Below, one piece after another: positions 17,462 to 25,879 of a DNA stretch of 35,192 nucleotides. The notes under the pieces were generated by a model that was not told where the DNA came from, made no database searches, and was given only the letters and a program-made list of their open reading frames with translations. Each line of letters opens with the position of its first letter. Within the stretch, counting starts at the first letter, position 1. Origin of the DNA: Paludibacteraceae bacterium. GTDB taxonomy: Bacteria; Bacteroidota; Bacteroidia; Bacteroidales; Paludibacteraceae. Both the position numbers and the translations under genes were made by a program. Where the stretch lies: NCBI GenBank assembly GCA_024399495.1, contig JAKSNY010000021.1, positions 1 through 35,192 on the forward strand, given 5' to 3'.

Positions 17462-18715
17462 TTACTCATCTCTCAGAGCGTCTATAGCCTTAATCTGCAC
17501 GGCTCTGTATGCAGGTAGAAGCCCTGACAGAAGTCCGCTTAGAACTAATATGCCTAAAACTACTAACGCAACGCCGAAAGGCACATAAACTCCGTCAACA
17601 AACTGGTTGTCTTGTGGCATTGAAGATAACATTGATTCTGCCCCTGCACCTATCAATACACCTACAAACAGCCCCACAACCCCTGCAATAAGGGCAAGTA
17701 AAAGACTCTCATTCATTATCTGTCTTATTATTACAAATGGCGAAGCCCCCAATGCCCGCTTTACACCAATCTCTTGTGTGCGTTCCTTTACTGTAACTAA
17801 CATAATGTTACTTATACCAACTATTCCTGCGGCAAGAGTTCCCAAACCTACAATCCATATAAGTATCCTAAGTCCTAAAAACAGGTTTGCAAAAGTGTCA
17901 AAAAACTGCTTTGTGTTAAAGTGTCCTACGCCTTGCTCATCTTCAGGTGCCACATTATGCCTCTCTTTAAGAAATGCGACCGCCTCACTCTCAAAATCCC
18001 GAACATTTACACTCTTTGATATGGAAAGCCCTATACAGTGGACGTTATCACCAATGTTTGACGTTTGTGCAAGAGTGGTATAAGGAGTGTAAATGGACTC
18101 TTCCGGATCTCCAAAAATATTTATGTCCGCTTGCTTCTCCATAACCCCTATTACAGTATATGCTGTGCCGTTTACCCAAACAAGAGACCCTGTGGCTTTG
18201 TCGCTGCCAAAGAGTGTGTTCTTTATTTTAGAACCAATAACGCATACTTTACGGCTCTGTTGAACATCTATGTCGTTTATAAACCTGCCTTCCAGAATGT
18301 GGCAAGGGTTAATTACATTATAGGCACTTGACAGTCCTATACATTGTAGGTTTTCGGTTGATTTGTCAGCGTGAGTCATCTTCTTTATTACGTTGCCCCA
18401 AATCACAGGTGATATGTTCTCTATCTCAGGAAATTGATTGATTAACGCCTTAATGTCGTCACGTTTGTATTGTATGCGTCTGCCACGCTTGAACCCTTTA
18501 TAAGGCATAGATGTTGTGCCTTGAAAAAAGAATGCCGCATTAGGAGATGTTTCTCCCCATTGATTAAGCATATTACGCTCAATGCCCAACCCGAATCCAA
18601 GTGTAACCATAAGCATCAACATTCCCCAAAACACACCAAATGATGTGAAAAAACTTCGGGTCTTGTTTCTTGTTATTGTCGCCCAAATCTCCCGTATGTT
18701 ATCTATGTCAAACAT
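17462..18715 (-). CDS. MacB-like ABC transporter permease, type B, copy 2
   Basis: A 417-residue FtsX/MacB-type permease without an ATPase domain. One membrane helix lies near the N terminus (SFFTSFGVFWGMLMLMVTLG), followed by a large periplasmic domain (about 45-280) and three helices near the C terminus. The cytoplasmic coupling motif ISNIMLVTVKERTQEIGVKR is present. It ends IDALRDE. It is a clear paralogue of the permease at 21261-22514 (shared EIW, RSFFT/RTFFT and QSRKVCVIG/QNRKVCMIG segments). It overlaps the upstream permease stop (TAATG) and would form a heteromer with it. No ATPase in its own half-operon; it probably shares the one at 23748-24419. Confidence 0.9.
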   Translation of the reverse strand: MFDIDNIREIWATITRNKTRSFFTSFGVFWGMLMLMVTLGFGLGIERNMLNQWGETSPNAAFFFQGTTSMPYKGFKRGRRIQYKRDDIKALINQFPEIENISPVIWGNVIKKMTHADKSTENLQCIGLSSAYNVINPCHILEGRFINDIDVQQSRKVCVIGSKIKNTLFGSDKATGSLVWVNGTAYTVIGVMEKQADINIFGDPEESIYTPYTTLAQTSNIGDNVHCIGLSISKSVNVRDFESEAVAFLKERHNVAPEDEQGVGHFNTKQFFDTFANLFLGLRILIWIVGLGTLAAGIVGISNIMLVTVKERTQEIGVKRALGASPFVIIRQIMNESLLLALIAGVVGLFVGVLIGAGAESMLSSMPQDNQFVDGVYVPFGVALVVLGILVLSGLLSGLLPAYRAVQIKAIDALRDE

Positions 18716-19968
18716 TATTTTGCCTGCAATGCTACAATAGGTTTTATCTTTACGGCTTTTCTGGCTGGAATGTAACCTGCAAGAGTACCTGCAACAACAA
18801 GTATGATTAATGCCGTTATTGCAATTGAAAGGTCTATTGTAGGGTTCATAAATGTAGTGAACTCTCTATCTCCGCTTTTGGGCATACTTTCCAGAACTTT
18901 AGAGACAGTCTCGCTCAACACAATTCCTAAAAACAGCCCTATGTACCCAAAACTAACCGTTATAATAAGTGATTCAAAAATTACTGATTTAAGTATTGAG
19001 GCAGGTGTAGCCCCCAATGTCTTGCGTATTCCAAACTCTTTTGTGCGTTCCTTAATAGTTATAAGCATTATGTTTCCCACACCTACAATACCTGCCACAA
19101 GTGTTCCGATACCGATAATCCATATAAAGAAGACTATAGCGGAGAATATGGAGGCGGACTGCATTGAGTTTGACACATTGTCACGAATCCACACCGCTTC
19201 CTTGTCATTGGGGTCAAAATTCAGTCGGCGGGCAAGAATCCGACGCAGTTGGTTCTGTAGAGCCTCACTCTTCTCTTTTGTATCTACTCCCGCTACAGAG
19301 AATGATATGTCTGTTATAAGCCCCGATGGGTTGAATATCATTTGTGAGGTGGAGAATGGAATATATACATCGGGTCGCCAAGACTCGCTTTTCTCTGTGT
19401 AGATGCCCACAACCTTGAATGGTATGTTGTTTATGTTTATGAATTTACCTACGCCGTCCTCGCCTTTGAACAGGTTTTTCTCTGTTTTAGGGTGGATTAG
19501 AACCACCTTGTTATGGTTTCTTTCATCTACTTCATTAAGAAAACGTCCGCGTTCAATGCTGAGGCTGCGCATAACCTCATATCCAGGTCTGACTCCGCAA
19601 AGAGACGATACATCATTCTCTCTCTTATAGGTCAGAGTGTCGTTCCATATATTGAAAATAGGGGTGTATTGCTCAACTTTTGCAATTCTACGTATCTCCA
19701 TTTCCATATAGTCAATGTCCTCAGCCTTGAAGTTAAGTTGACGGCCTTTCTGGAAGCCTGCGTAGGGCATTGTGGTTCTGCCAGGGTAGAGCATAACTGT
19801 GTTTTTTGCCATGTAGAAGAAATTTGACTCCATACCGTTTTTGAACCCATTGCCAGCGGCAAGAAGCAGTATGAGCATAAATATTCCCCATACAATGGCA
19901 AAACCTGTCAGAAAAGACCTCAGACGGTTTGCCCGTAATGCATCTAATATTTCTTTTAGAGTCTCCAA
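18715..19968 (-). CDS. MacB-like ABC transporter permease, type A, copy 2
   Basis: A 417-residue MacB-type permease with the same layout: one N-terminal helix (FLTGFAIVWGIFMLILLLAA), a periplasmic domain, and three C-terminal helices with VGNIMLITIKERTKEFGIRK between them. It is a paralogue of the permease at 22511-23761. The start is TTG at 19968, just after the adaptor stop and preceded by AAAGGAG; no in-frame ATG occurs before residue 31, inside the first helix. Coupled at its end to the type B permease. Role: export of an unknown substrate with the MacA-like adaptor and TolC-like channel. Confidence 0.9.
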   Translation of the reverse strand: METLKEILDALRANRLRSFLTGFAIVWGIFMLILLLAAGNGFKNGMESNFFYMAKNTVMLYPGRTTMPYAGFQKGRQLNFKAEDIDYMEMEIRRIAKVEQYTPIFNIWNDTLTYKRENDVSSLCGVRPGYEVMRSLSIERGRFLNEVDERNHNKVVLIHPKTEKNLFKGEDGVGKFININNIPFKVVGIYTEKSESWRPDVYIPFSTSQMIFNPSGLITDISFSVAGVDTKEKSEALQNQLRRILARRLNFDPNDKEAVWIRDNVSNSMQSASIFSAIVFFIWIIGIGTLVAGIVGVGNIMLITIKERTKEFGIRKTLGATPASILKSVIFESLIITVSFGYIGLFLGIVLSETVSKVLESMPKSGDREFTTFMNPTIDLSIAITALIILVVAGTLAGYIPARKAVKIKPIVALQAK

Positions 19969-19969
19969 A

Positions 19970-21049
19970 CTACTCCTTTATTTTATCTTCTTTACTGATT
20001 CCGCTCTTGATTTCAATGTTTATGCCGTCAGAGAGTCCAATCTTAACATCGCGGCGTTCATATACATCGGGGTCTGTAGATTTAAGAACCTCAACGTATG
20101 GTGTGTCAACTGCAAAATTAAGTGATGATTCAGGAATGGAAAGTACGCTGTCTGCCTTGCTGAGTATTATTTTAGCGTTGGCACTATATCCCGCCCTTAG
20201 AAACTCGCCTTTAGGAATGGTTACGGCAGCCTTTATCTCAAACATAACCGCTCCGTTCTCTTCTGTGCCTTTAGGAGCGATGTACTCTAATGAGGCATCG
20301 TAGTATTTACCTTCAATGGCACCTATAATAATTTGAACAGGCATTTCTATATAGAGTTTACCAACCTCAGTCTCATCAATTTTTCCCACAAACAACAAGT
20401 CATTCATATCGGCTACAGTGGCAATAGTTGTACCTTCATTAAAATTATTAGTAAGCACAACAGAGTTACCAACTTTTTCAGGAATGTCAAGTATTGTGCC
20501 TGAAACGGTGGAGCGAACGTATGTGGTACCTGTGCTCTGTGAATTTTTTGTGGCACCGTCTTTTGCTATGTCATATACGTCCTGACACCTTTGATACTCC
20601 TCTTTTGCATTGTTCAGAGTAACCTCAAACTCCTCAATATCCGCTTGTGATACAAGTTTTTTGTCATAGAGTTGTTTTTCACGGTTATAGTCAATCTGTG
20701 CCTTGTCAAGGGCTATTTGGGCTTTCTTTAACGATGCCTCCGCATTTGCAAGGGTGTTCATATCAGGTATGACACGCAGTTTGGCAATAAGTTCGCCCTC
20801 TTTCACATTATCGCCAGCCTCTTTGTATAGTTCTTCAATGATACCCGATATCTGAGGCTTGATTTTAACCTCATCACGTGGCTGAATTTTTCCTGTGGCA
20901 AGTGTAGTCTTCTCAATGGTTCGGATTTCAGGTGATATGTTCTCATATACCACCACCTCTGGTTGAGACTTCTTCCACAGATACACAAATGTTCCTACTA
21001 TTGCCGCTAAAAGCAATACCGTCAAAAAAATTCTTTTTACTCGTTTCAT
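19970..21049 (-). CDS. MacA-like periplasmic adaptor (HlyD/RND family)
   Basis: A 359-residue membrane-fusion protein starting MKRVKRIFLTVLLLAAIVG at the ATG at 21049. One N-terminal membrane anchor (about 6-24) is followed by a barrel-sandwich half (IKPQISGIIEELYKEAGD), a coiled-coil hairpin near 100-170 rich in Lys/Glu/Ala (IALDKAQIDYNREKQLYDKK), and the second lipoyl half (VRSTVSGTILDIPEKVGNSV). The beta-barrel and membrane-proximal domains come last. It would link the MacB-like permeases to the outer-membrane channel. It lies directly upstream of permease copy 2. The frame stays open for 63 codons upstream, but that stretch is repeat-like and not part of the family. Confidence 0.92.
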   Translation of the reverse strand: MKRVKRIFLTVLLLAAIVGTFVYLWKKSQPEVVVYENISPEIRTIEKTTLATGKIQPRDEVKIKPQISGIIEELYKEAGDNVKEGELIAKLRVIPDMNTLANAEASLKKAQIALDKAQIDYNREKQLYDKKLVSQADIEEFEVTLNNAKEEYQRCQDVYDIAKDGATKNSQSTGTTYVRSTVSGTILDIPEKVGNSVVLTNNFNEGTTIATVADMNDLLFVGKIDETEVGKLYIEMPVQIIIGAIEGKYYDASLEYIAPKGTEENGAVMFEIKAAVTIPKGEFLRAGYSANAKIILSKADSVLSIPESSLNFAVDTPYVEVLKSTDPDVYERRDVKIGLSDGINIEIKSGISKEDKIKE

Positions 21050-21260
21050 AATTTTTTTATTATAAATTTTAAATATTCTGCAAACATCAAGGAAAAAATT
21101 ATGAAACTTCGAAACTTCGCCTAACGGCTTGTTTAAAGTTTCTAATCCTTTTTTATTGGGGGACACCCCCAAACCCCTGCGCCAAGCGTTCGGGCATACG
21201 CCCTCTGTCGTTTCACTCCATAAGAGGTCGCTGTCCACTGTCCACTGTCAACTATCCACT
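21050..21260. other. Repeat-rich gap between the two permease blocks
   Basis: No gene is seen. It holds a direct repeat GAAACTTC GAAACTTC near 21100, a perfect hairpin TTGGGGG-ACA-CCCCCAA (21156-21172) and a heptad tract at 21232-21259. On the minus strand the hairpin is followed by A-rich, not T-rich, sequence, so it is not a standard terminator. No TAnnTTTG element was found before the adaptor gene, which may therefore depend on read-through. Confidence 0.6.
21232..21259. repeat. Heptanucleotide tandem repeat, TGTCCAC type, four units
   Basis: TGTCCAC, TGTCCAC, TGTCAAC, TATCCAC. The tract ends two bases before the permease stop codon at 21261. A related three-unit tract lies at 25859-25879, so both permease-block ends carry the same type. 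Confidence 0.8.
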
Positions 21261-22514
21261 CTATTCGTCTCTCAACGCGTCTATAGTCTTAATCTGCGAT
21301 GCTCTGTATGCAGGCATCAGACCGGCTATAAGTCCACCTGTCTCCAGTATTATAAATATTATTACAGCCAACTTAAATGGTATGTAAATGCCTTTTAATT
21401 GTACTGTATCACTTCCTTCAATGCTAGTGAATATATCCTCTAACACGGCGGATACACCTAACCCCACTATTATTCCGCCCACACCTGCCAGCAGTGACAT
21501 TAAAATGCTCTCCCATAGTATTTGCCTTACAACACTAAATGGTGTGGCTCCCAATGCACGCCTGATTCCTATCTCTTGTGTACGCTCCCTTACTGATATC
21601 AGCATAATGTTTGTGATGCACACCATACCTGCAAGCAGCGTACCTAATCCAATAACCCAAATAAGTATTCTTGTGCCCTTAAACAGGTTGTTTACTGTAT
21701 CAAAGTATTCCTTAGTGGTGTCAGAGATAATTCCCTGTTTGTCATCGGGCGATACTATAGCCCTCTCTTTAAGAAAGTTCTTTATATCTGTTTCCAAATC
21801 CAATATATTGGCATTCTTGTTTGCCGACAGTGCTATACAATCAACAATGTCGCCCGTATTGTAAATATCCGCAAATGTGGTATATGGTATAAAAATCATT
21901 TGCTCAGGGTCTCCAAATATGTTTACGTCAGTACTCTTTTCCATAACCGCTATAACAGTGTATGCCACTCCGTCAATCCAAATAAGCGTGCCTTCCGCCT
22001 TTTCAGCTCCAAATAGTCCGTTCTTTATTTGTTCACCAATCATACACACCTTGCGGTTTTGAGACACATCAATCTCATTTATAGTGCGACCCTCTAATAA
22101 AAAGCAAGGGCTTATTTGGTAGAAATCGGTTGACAATCCGTTAATAGGTACATTCTCTTTAGATTTGTCTCCTCTAATAACTATGTTTGCGTTATTCCAA
22201 AATGATGGGGAGATATATTCAATATCTTTAAATCTTGACATTATGGCTGTCATGTCGTTTGTTTTCAAATGCACACTTCTTCCTTTCTTCAACCCTTTAT
22301 ACGGCAGTGATGCATTGCGTCCATAAAAGTAGGCGGCATTGGTTGACGTTTCACCCCATGTGCTTCTCATCGCTCGTTCCACACCAAGACCGCAGCCAAG
22401 CAAAACAACAAGTATGGTCATACCCCACGCAACACCAAATGTTGTGAAAAATGTGCGTACCCTACGCTTGTGCAGAGTGTCCCATATCTCCTGTATGTAG
22501 TCTATATCAATCAT
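21261..22514 (-). CDS. MacB-like ABC transporter permease, type B, copy 1
   Basis: A 417-residue permease with an N-terminal helix (TFFTTFGVAWGMTILVVLLG), a periplasmic domain and three C-terminal helices. The coupling segment is TNIMLISVRERTQEIGIRR, and it ends IDALRDE like copy 2. The ATG overlaps the stop of the type A permease by four bases (ATGA). It pairs with that permease as a heteromeric exporter driven by the ATPase two genes upstream. Confidence 0.9.
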   Translation of the reverse strand: MIDIDYIQEIWDTLHKRRVRTFFTTFGVAWGMTILVVLLGCGLGVERAMRSTWGETSTNAAYFYGRNASLPYKGLKKGRSVHLKTNDMTAIMSRFKDIEYISPSFWNNANIVIRGDKSKENVPINGLSTDFYQISPCFLLEGRTINEIDVSQNRKVCMIGEQIKNGLFGAEKAEGTLIWIDGVAYTVIAVMEKSTDVNIFGDPEQMIFIPYTTFADIYNTGDIVDCIALSANKNANILDLETDIKNFLKERAIVSPDDKQGIISDTTKEYFDTVNNLFKGTRILIWVIGLGTLLAGMVCITNIMLISVRERTQEIGIRRALGATPFSVVRQILWESILMSLLAGVGGIIVGLGVSAVLEDIFTSIEGSDTVQLKGIYIPFKLAVIIFIILETGGLIAGLMPAYRASQIKTIDALRDE

Positions 22515-23761
22515 TTAGACATTATAGCATCTATTGTTTTTATATGTGACGCCTTGTGTGCCGGTATAAAGCCCGCTATGGCACCTACAATTACAAGCAA
22601 AATAAGAGCGTTAACTGCTACATGTAAATCTATAGTAGGGTCCATAAATGTCTTTACAAATCTCTTGTCAGGTGGAATTATAACTAAAAGTTTTGCCACA
22701 ATCTCAGTAGTTAAGATTCCTAAAAACAGACCAATATATCCAAAGCCTATGGTTATAATAAGTGATTCCAAAATAGTGTTTCCCACTATTGATGCTGGTG
22801 TGGCTCCCATTGCCTTTCTTATTCCAAACTCTTTAGTACGTTCCTTTACAGTAACAATCATAATGTTACCAACTCCCACAATGCCTGAGATAAGAGTGCT
22901 TATGCCTATTATCCATAAAAACAAGTTTATATAACTTAAAATATTGGCTGTCCGTGCGGCTGTTCTGACGCTGTTAATTATACCTAAAGCCTCTTCATCA
23001 CTGGGGTCAAAATTCATACGTTTGGCTGTCAGTTCCCTTAACTCTTTTGCAAATTCCTCACTCTGTTGTATTGTTGTAATTCCATCAACAGTAAAAGTTA
23101 TGTCTGTAACTGTTTTTTCAGGATTAAATAGCACTTGTGATGTTGAAAAAGGAATAACCACTCTTTCACGCGCAAGGTTACCCTTCCTTGTAAAAACTCC
23201 TACCACTTCAAAAAGAATATCGTTGTATTTCACAAGTTTGCCTATCGGGGACTCATCTTCAAAAAGATATTCCGCAGTTTTCTTGGGGATAAGCATTACC
23301 TTATTACGCTTAATCTCATCAGTCTTATTCAGCAATCTGCCTTCAACTATTGTTAAATTTCTGATTTTATCATATCCGGGTCTTGCACAAAACATATTGA
23401 CTATTGTATTCTCATCCTCATATACAATATTTGCACCCAGAATGCTGTATATGGGTGTAAACACATTTACTTTTACCATCTTGCCAATCTCTTTCTCAAA
23501 GAAATCTATGTCTTCTTCAGAAAATACGATTTGTCTTCCTTTTTGTAATCCATTGTAAGGCTTGGTTGTCTTGCTGGGGTATAGGGCAAAGGTGTTTTTT
23601 GCTATAAAGGAGGATTCGGAATCCAAGCCGTGCTTAAATCCGTTAGCGGTGGCAATAAGCAATATGAGCATATAGATACTCCATATTATTGCAAATCCCG
23701 TAAGGAAAGTCCTAAAACGGTTTGCATTCAACGCATCTAATATTTCTCTAATTGTCTCCAA
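22511..23761 (-). CDS. MacB-like ABC transporter permease, type A, copy 1
   Basis: A 416-residue MacB-type permease (N-terminal FLTGFAIIWSIYMLILLIAT; coupling segment VGNIMIVTVKERTKEFGIRK). It starts at TTG 23761, inside the 3' end of the ATPase gene (14-base overlap); as in copy 2 there is no in-frame ATG before residue 31. It shares the METxxEILDALxANRxRxFL opening with copy 2, which supports the TTG start in both. Probably the partner of the type B permease. Confidence 0.9.
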   Translation of the reverse strand: METIREILDALNANRFRTFLTGFAIIWSIYMLILLIATANGFKHGLDSESSFIAKNTFALYPSKTTKPYNGLQKGRQIVFSEEDIDFFEKEIGKMVKVNVFTPIYSILGANIVYEDENTIVNMFCARPGYDKIRNLTIVEGRLLNKTDEIKRNKVMLIPKKTAEYLFEDESPIGKLVKYNDILFEVVGVFTRKGNLARERVVIPFSTSQVLFNPEKTVTDITFTVDGITTIQQSEEFAKELRELTAKRMNFDPSDEEALGIINSVRTAARTANILSYINLFLWIIGISTLISGIVGVGNIMIVTVKERTKEFGIRKAMGATPASIVGNTILESLIITIGFGYIGLFLGILTTEIVAKLLVIIPPDKRFVKTFMDPTIDLHVAVNALILLVIVGAIAGFIPAHKASHIKTIDAIMSK

Positions 23762-24419
23762 TTATTCCGTCCTGTATCTTTATTAGTCTGTCCGTTTGTG
23801 CCGCAACATTGGGGTCATGCGTAACTATAATCATTGTCACACCCTCTGTGCGGTTCACCTCGCGTAAAAGTTGCATAACCTCTTTTGATGTCTGTGAATC
23901 CAATGCACCTGTAGGCTCATCGGCAAGAATTATTTTAGGCTTTGCAATTAAGGCTCTGGCTATTGCCACACGCTGCTTCTGACCGCCTGACATTTCATTT
24001 GGCAAATGTTCTGCCATATCTTTAATCCCCATTTTATCCAAGTATTCAAGTGCTATGGCGTTACGTTGTTTACGTCTGATACCTCTATAATATAAAGGTA
24101 AAGCCACATTTTCCATTGCGTTCTTGAAATTAAGCAGGTTATAAAATTGGAATACAAATCCTATTTTCTGATTCCGCAGTTTGGCAGACTTGGTTTCTGA
24201 CAAGTCTTTGATTAGTTCTCCGTCAAGCAGATACTCTCCCTCATCGTAGTTGTCAAGCATACCTAAAATGTTTAGCAGGGTTGATTTTCCTGAGCCGGAT
24301 GCACCCATAACGGATACAAACTCACCTTCATTAATGGTAAGATTAATGCCTTTTAGTACGTGAAGCGGAGCCCCTACGTTGTAGGTCTTGTGGATGTTCT
24401 TTAGTTCTATTATAGACAT
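23748..24419 (-). CDS. ABC transporter ATPase, MacB/LolD-type
   Basis: A 223-residue ATPase. Walker A GASGSGKST is at 39-47, the Q loop is in VFQFYNLL, the signature MSGGQKQRVAIARAL near 143, Walker B IILADEPTGALD near 160 and the H loop in IIVTHD. It is the only ATPase in the ten-gene efflux region, so it probably serves both permease pairs. It is five bases or fewer from the TolC-like gene and overlaps the next permease by 14 bases. Confidence 0.96.
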   Translation of the reverse strand: MSIIELKNIHKTYNVGAPLHVLKGINLTINEGEFVSVMGASGSGKSTLLNILGMLDNYDEGEYLLDGELIKDLSETKSAKLRNQKIGFVFQFYNLLNFKNAMENVALPLYYRGIRRKQRNAIALEYLDKMGIKDMAEHLPNEMSGGQKQRVAIARALIAKPKIILADEPTGALDSQTSKEVMQLLREVNRTEGVTMIIVTHDPNVAAQTDRLIKIQDGIIGDN

Positions 24420-24423
24420 ATGT

Positions 24424-25761
24424 TTAATTATTGTTTCCTACTTTTATCTCTTTATCTTGTAACACATTAAGCAGTTGTAAAGATACTATTGCCTTGTAGC
24501 GGCACTGAATGACTTCCTGCTCTGCCGCAAACAGATTTTTCTCTTCTGTGAGCAAATCAACTGTGTTTTTCATTCCTACATTGTACTGTGCCGATACTAA
24601 GTCATAACTCTCTTGGGCATAGCCAAGTTTCTCTTTAGCGGTGATGTAGTTGTCTTGAGCATTAAGTGCGTTTACATACAGGGTTTCCACATTTTTTGAA
24701 ATCTCTTTATCTACAAGTTCATAGTTAAGTTTGTTGCTCTCAATGGCAAGATTGGCTTTGTTTACAGCTGTCTTAGTGGAGCGTTGGTCATAGATGGGAA
24801 CGCTTAGAGTGAGACCTGCCGTAGGTCCAAGAGATTGCTTGAACTGTTCTCCTATGTTTATTCCTTGTCCTGTAGCGTATGAGCCGCTTAGACCTGCGTT
24901 AAGTGAAATAGACGGTATCCAACCCGATTGTGCTACGCGTTTTGATAACTCCGCACTTTTTATATTAAGTTTAGCCGCTTTTACAGATGGCATTGATTCC
25001 ATTGCGGTATTATATATCTCTAACATATCGGGTAGTGGGGCAAGAATCTCTGCATCATCAATCTCAGGGAAATTTACACTGAAATCATCGGTAATGTCAA
25101 GTTCAAGAACCTGTTTCAGATTCAGTATGTCTATTCTGAGATTGTTGCGGCTTATTGTGAGGTTGTATTTGTTGCTTGCCCATTGTGACGCTACCTGAGC
25201 CAAGGCGCTTTTTGTTATTTTGCCTACTTCATACATTGCCTTTGAACGTTCATACTCAGCGTTGCTCAGTTCAAAGATTTTCTCACTTGTCTTAACGGTT
25301 TCGTTATCATATAAAACCTGTAAATAGGCTTCCAATACGCTGGTCTGAATCTGTTTCTTACTTGCGTTCACGTCTTCCTTACTGCTTTCAAGCAATACCT
25401 CATTCTGCTTTTTGGTGTAGTGCAGTCTGCCTCCTGAAAACACAGGCATATTAAGGTTTATGCCGTATGTGGCGCTATATACGGATTGGTTGTCAGGTCC
25501 AAGCATATTTTGGTAGGCGTATCCCTGATTTGTGCTTGCGTTTATGTTTGGGGCAAACGCCTGTTTTGATTGCTCAAGAGTCTCGTGTGCCGAACTCTCT
25601 GCAACTTGTTTTTGCAGTACGTTTATATTGTGACTTAAAGCGTAATCCAAACACTGTGTCAGAGTCCAGTCCTTATAACTTTTACTCTCTTCTTGTGCCA
25701 CCGCCTGTAGTGCTATGGTGGCAATAACTAAAATAAGTGCAAATCTGTGTGTGTTTCTCAT
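24424..25761 (-). CDS. TolC-like outer-membrane efflux protein
   Basis: A 445-residue outer-membrane channel protein. A signal peptide (FALILVIATIALQAVAQ) is probably cleaved after about residue 22. Two OEP-type halves follow: the first begins WTLTQCLDYALSHNINVLQKQ, and the second has VKAAKLNIKSAELSKRVAQS and ESYDLVSAQYNVGMKNTVDL, the usual helical periplasmic barrel repeats. It would provide the exit duct for the MacA/MacB-like exporter. First gene of the transporter operon proper, 117 bases downstream of the PspC-domain gene. Confidence 0.93.
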   Translation of the reverse strand: MRNTHRFALILVIATIALQAVAQEESKSYKDWTLTQCLDYALSHNINVLQKQVAESSAHETLEQSKQAFAPNINASTNQGYAYQNMLGPDNQSVYSATYGINLNMPVFSGGRLHYTKKQNEVLLESSKEDVNASKKQIQTSVLEAYLQVLYDNETVKTSEKIFELSNAEYERSKAMYEVGKITKSALAQVASQWASNKYNLTISRNNLRIDILNLKQVLELDITDDFSVNFPEIDDAEILAPLPDMLEIYNTAMESMPSVKAAKLNIKSAELSKRVAQSGWIPSISLNAGLSGSYATGQGINIGEQFKQSLGPTAGLTLSVPIYDQRSTKTAVNKANLAIESNKLNYELVDKEISKNVETLYVNALNAQDNYITAKEKLGYAQESYDLVSAQYNVGMKNTVDLLTEEKNLFAAEQEVIQCRYKAIVSLQLLNVLQDKEIKVGNNN

Positions 25762-25878
25762 ATTTATGTTTAACTTTATTAAAACTTCGTTTTAATCATG
25801 TTACTTCGTCGTTCGGCATAATCCAAGTAAACTTGGCTCTGCTCTCACTCCTAGTAACAGTCAACTATCCACTATCAA
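25762..25878. other. Gap with two small palindromes between the PspC-domain and TolC-like genes
   Basis: ATTAAAAC-TTC-GTTTTAAT (25778-25796) and CCAAGTAAACTTGG (25823-25836) are perfect inverted repeats. Neither has the T tract expected of a terminator, and no TAnnTTTG element was found, so read-through from padR into the exporter genes is possible. Confidence 0.45.
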
Positions 25879-25879
25879 T
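25859..25879. repeat. Heptanucleotide tandem repeat, TATCCAC/TATCAAT type, three units
   Basis: AGTCAAC, TATCCAC, TATCAAT run up to the stop codon of the PspC-domain gene. It is a close relative of the tract at 21232-21259. Confidence 0.7.

Noticed and set aside
21156-21172. G/C hairpin as a terminator
   Set aside because: No T tract follows it on either strand in the direction of transcription.
21050-21238. N-terminal extension of the MacA-like adaptor
   Set aside because: Repeat-like, with a GC-rich hairpin and no family resemblance; the membrane anchor directly follows the ATG at 21049.
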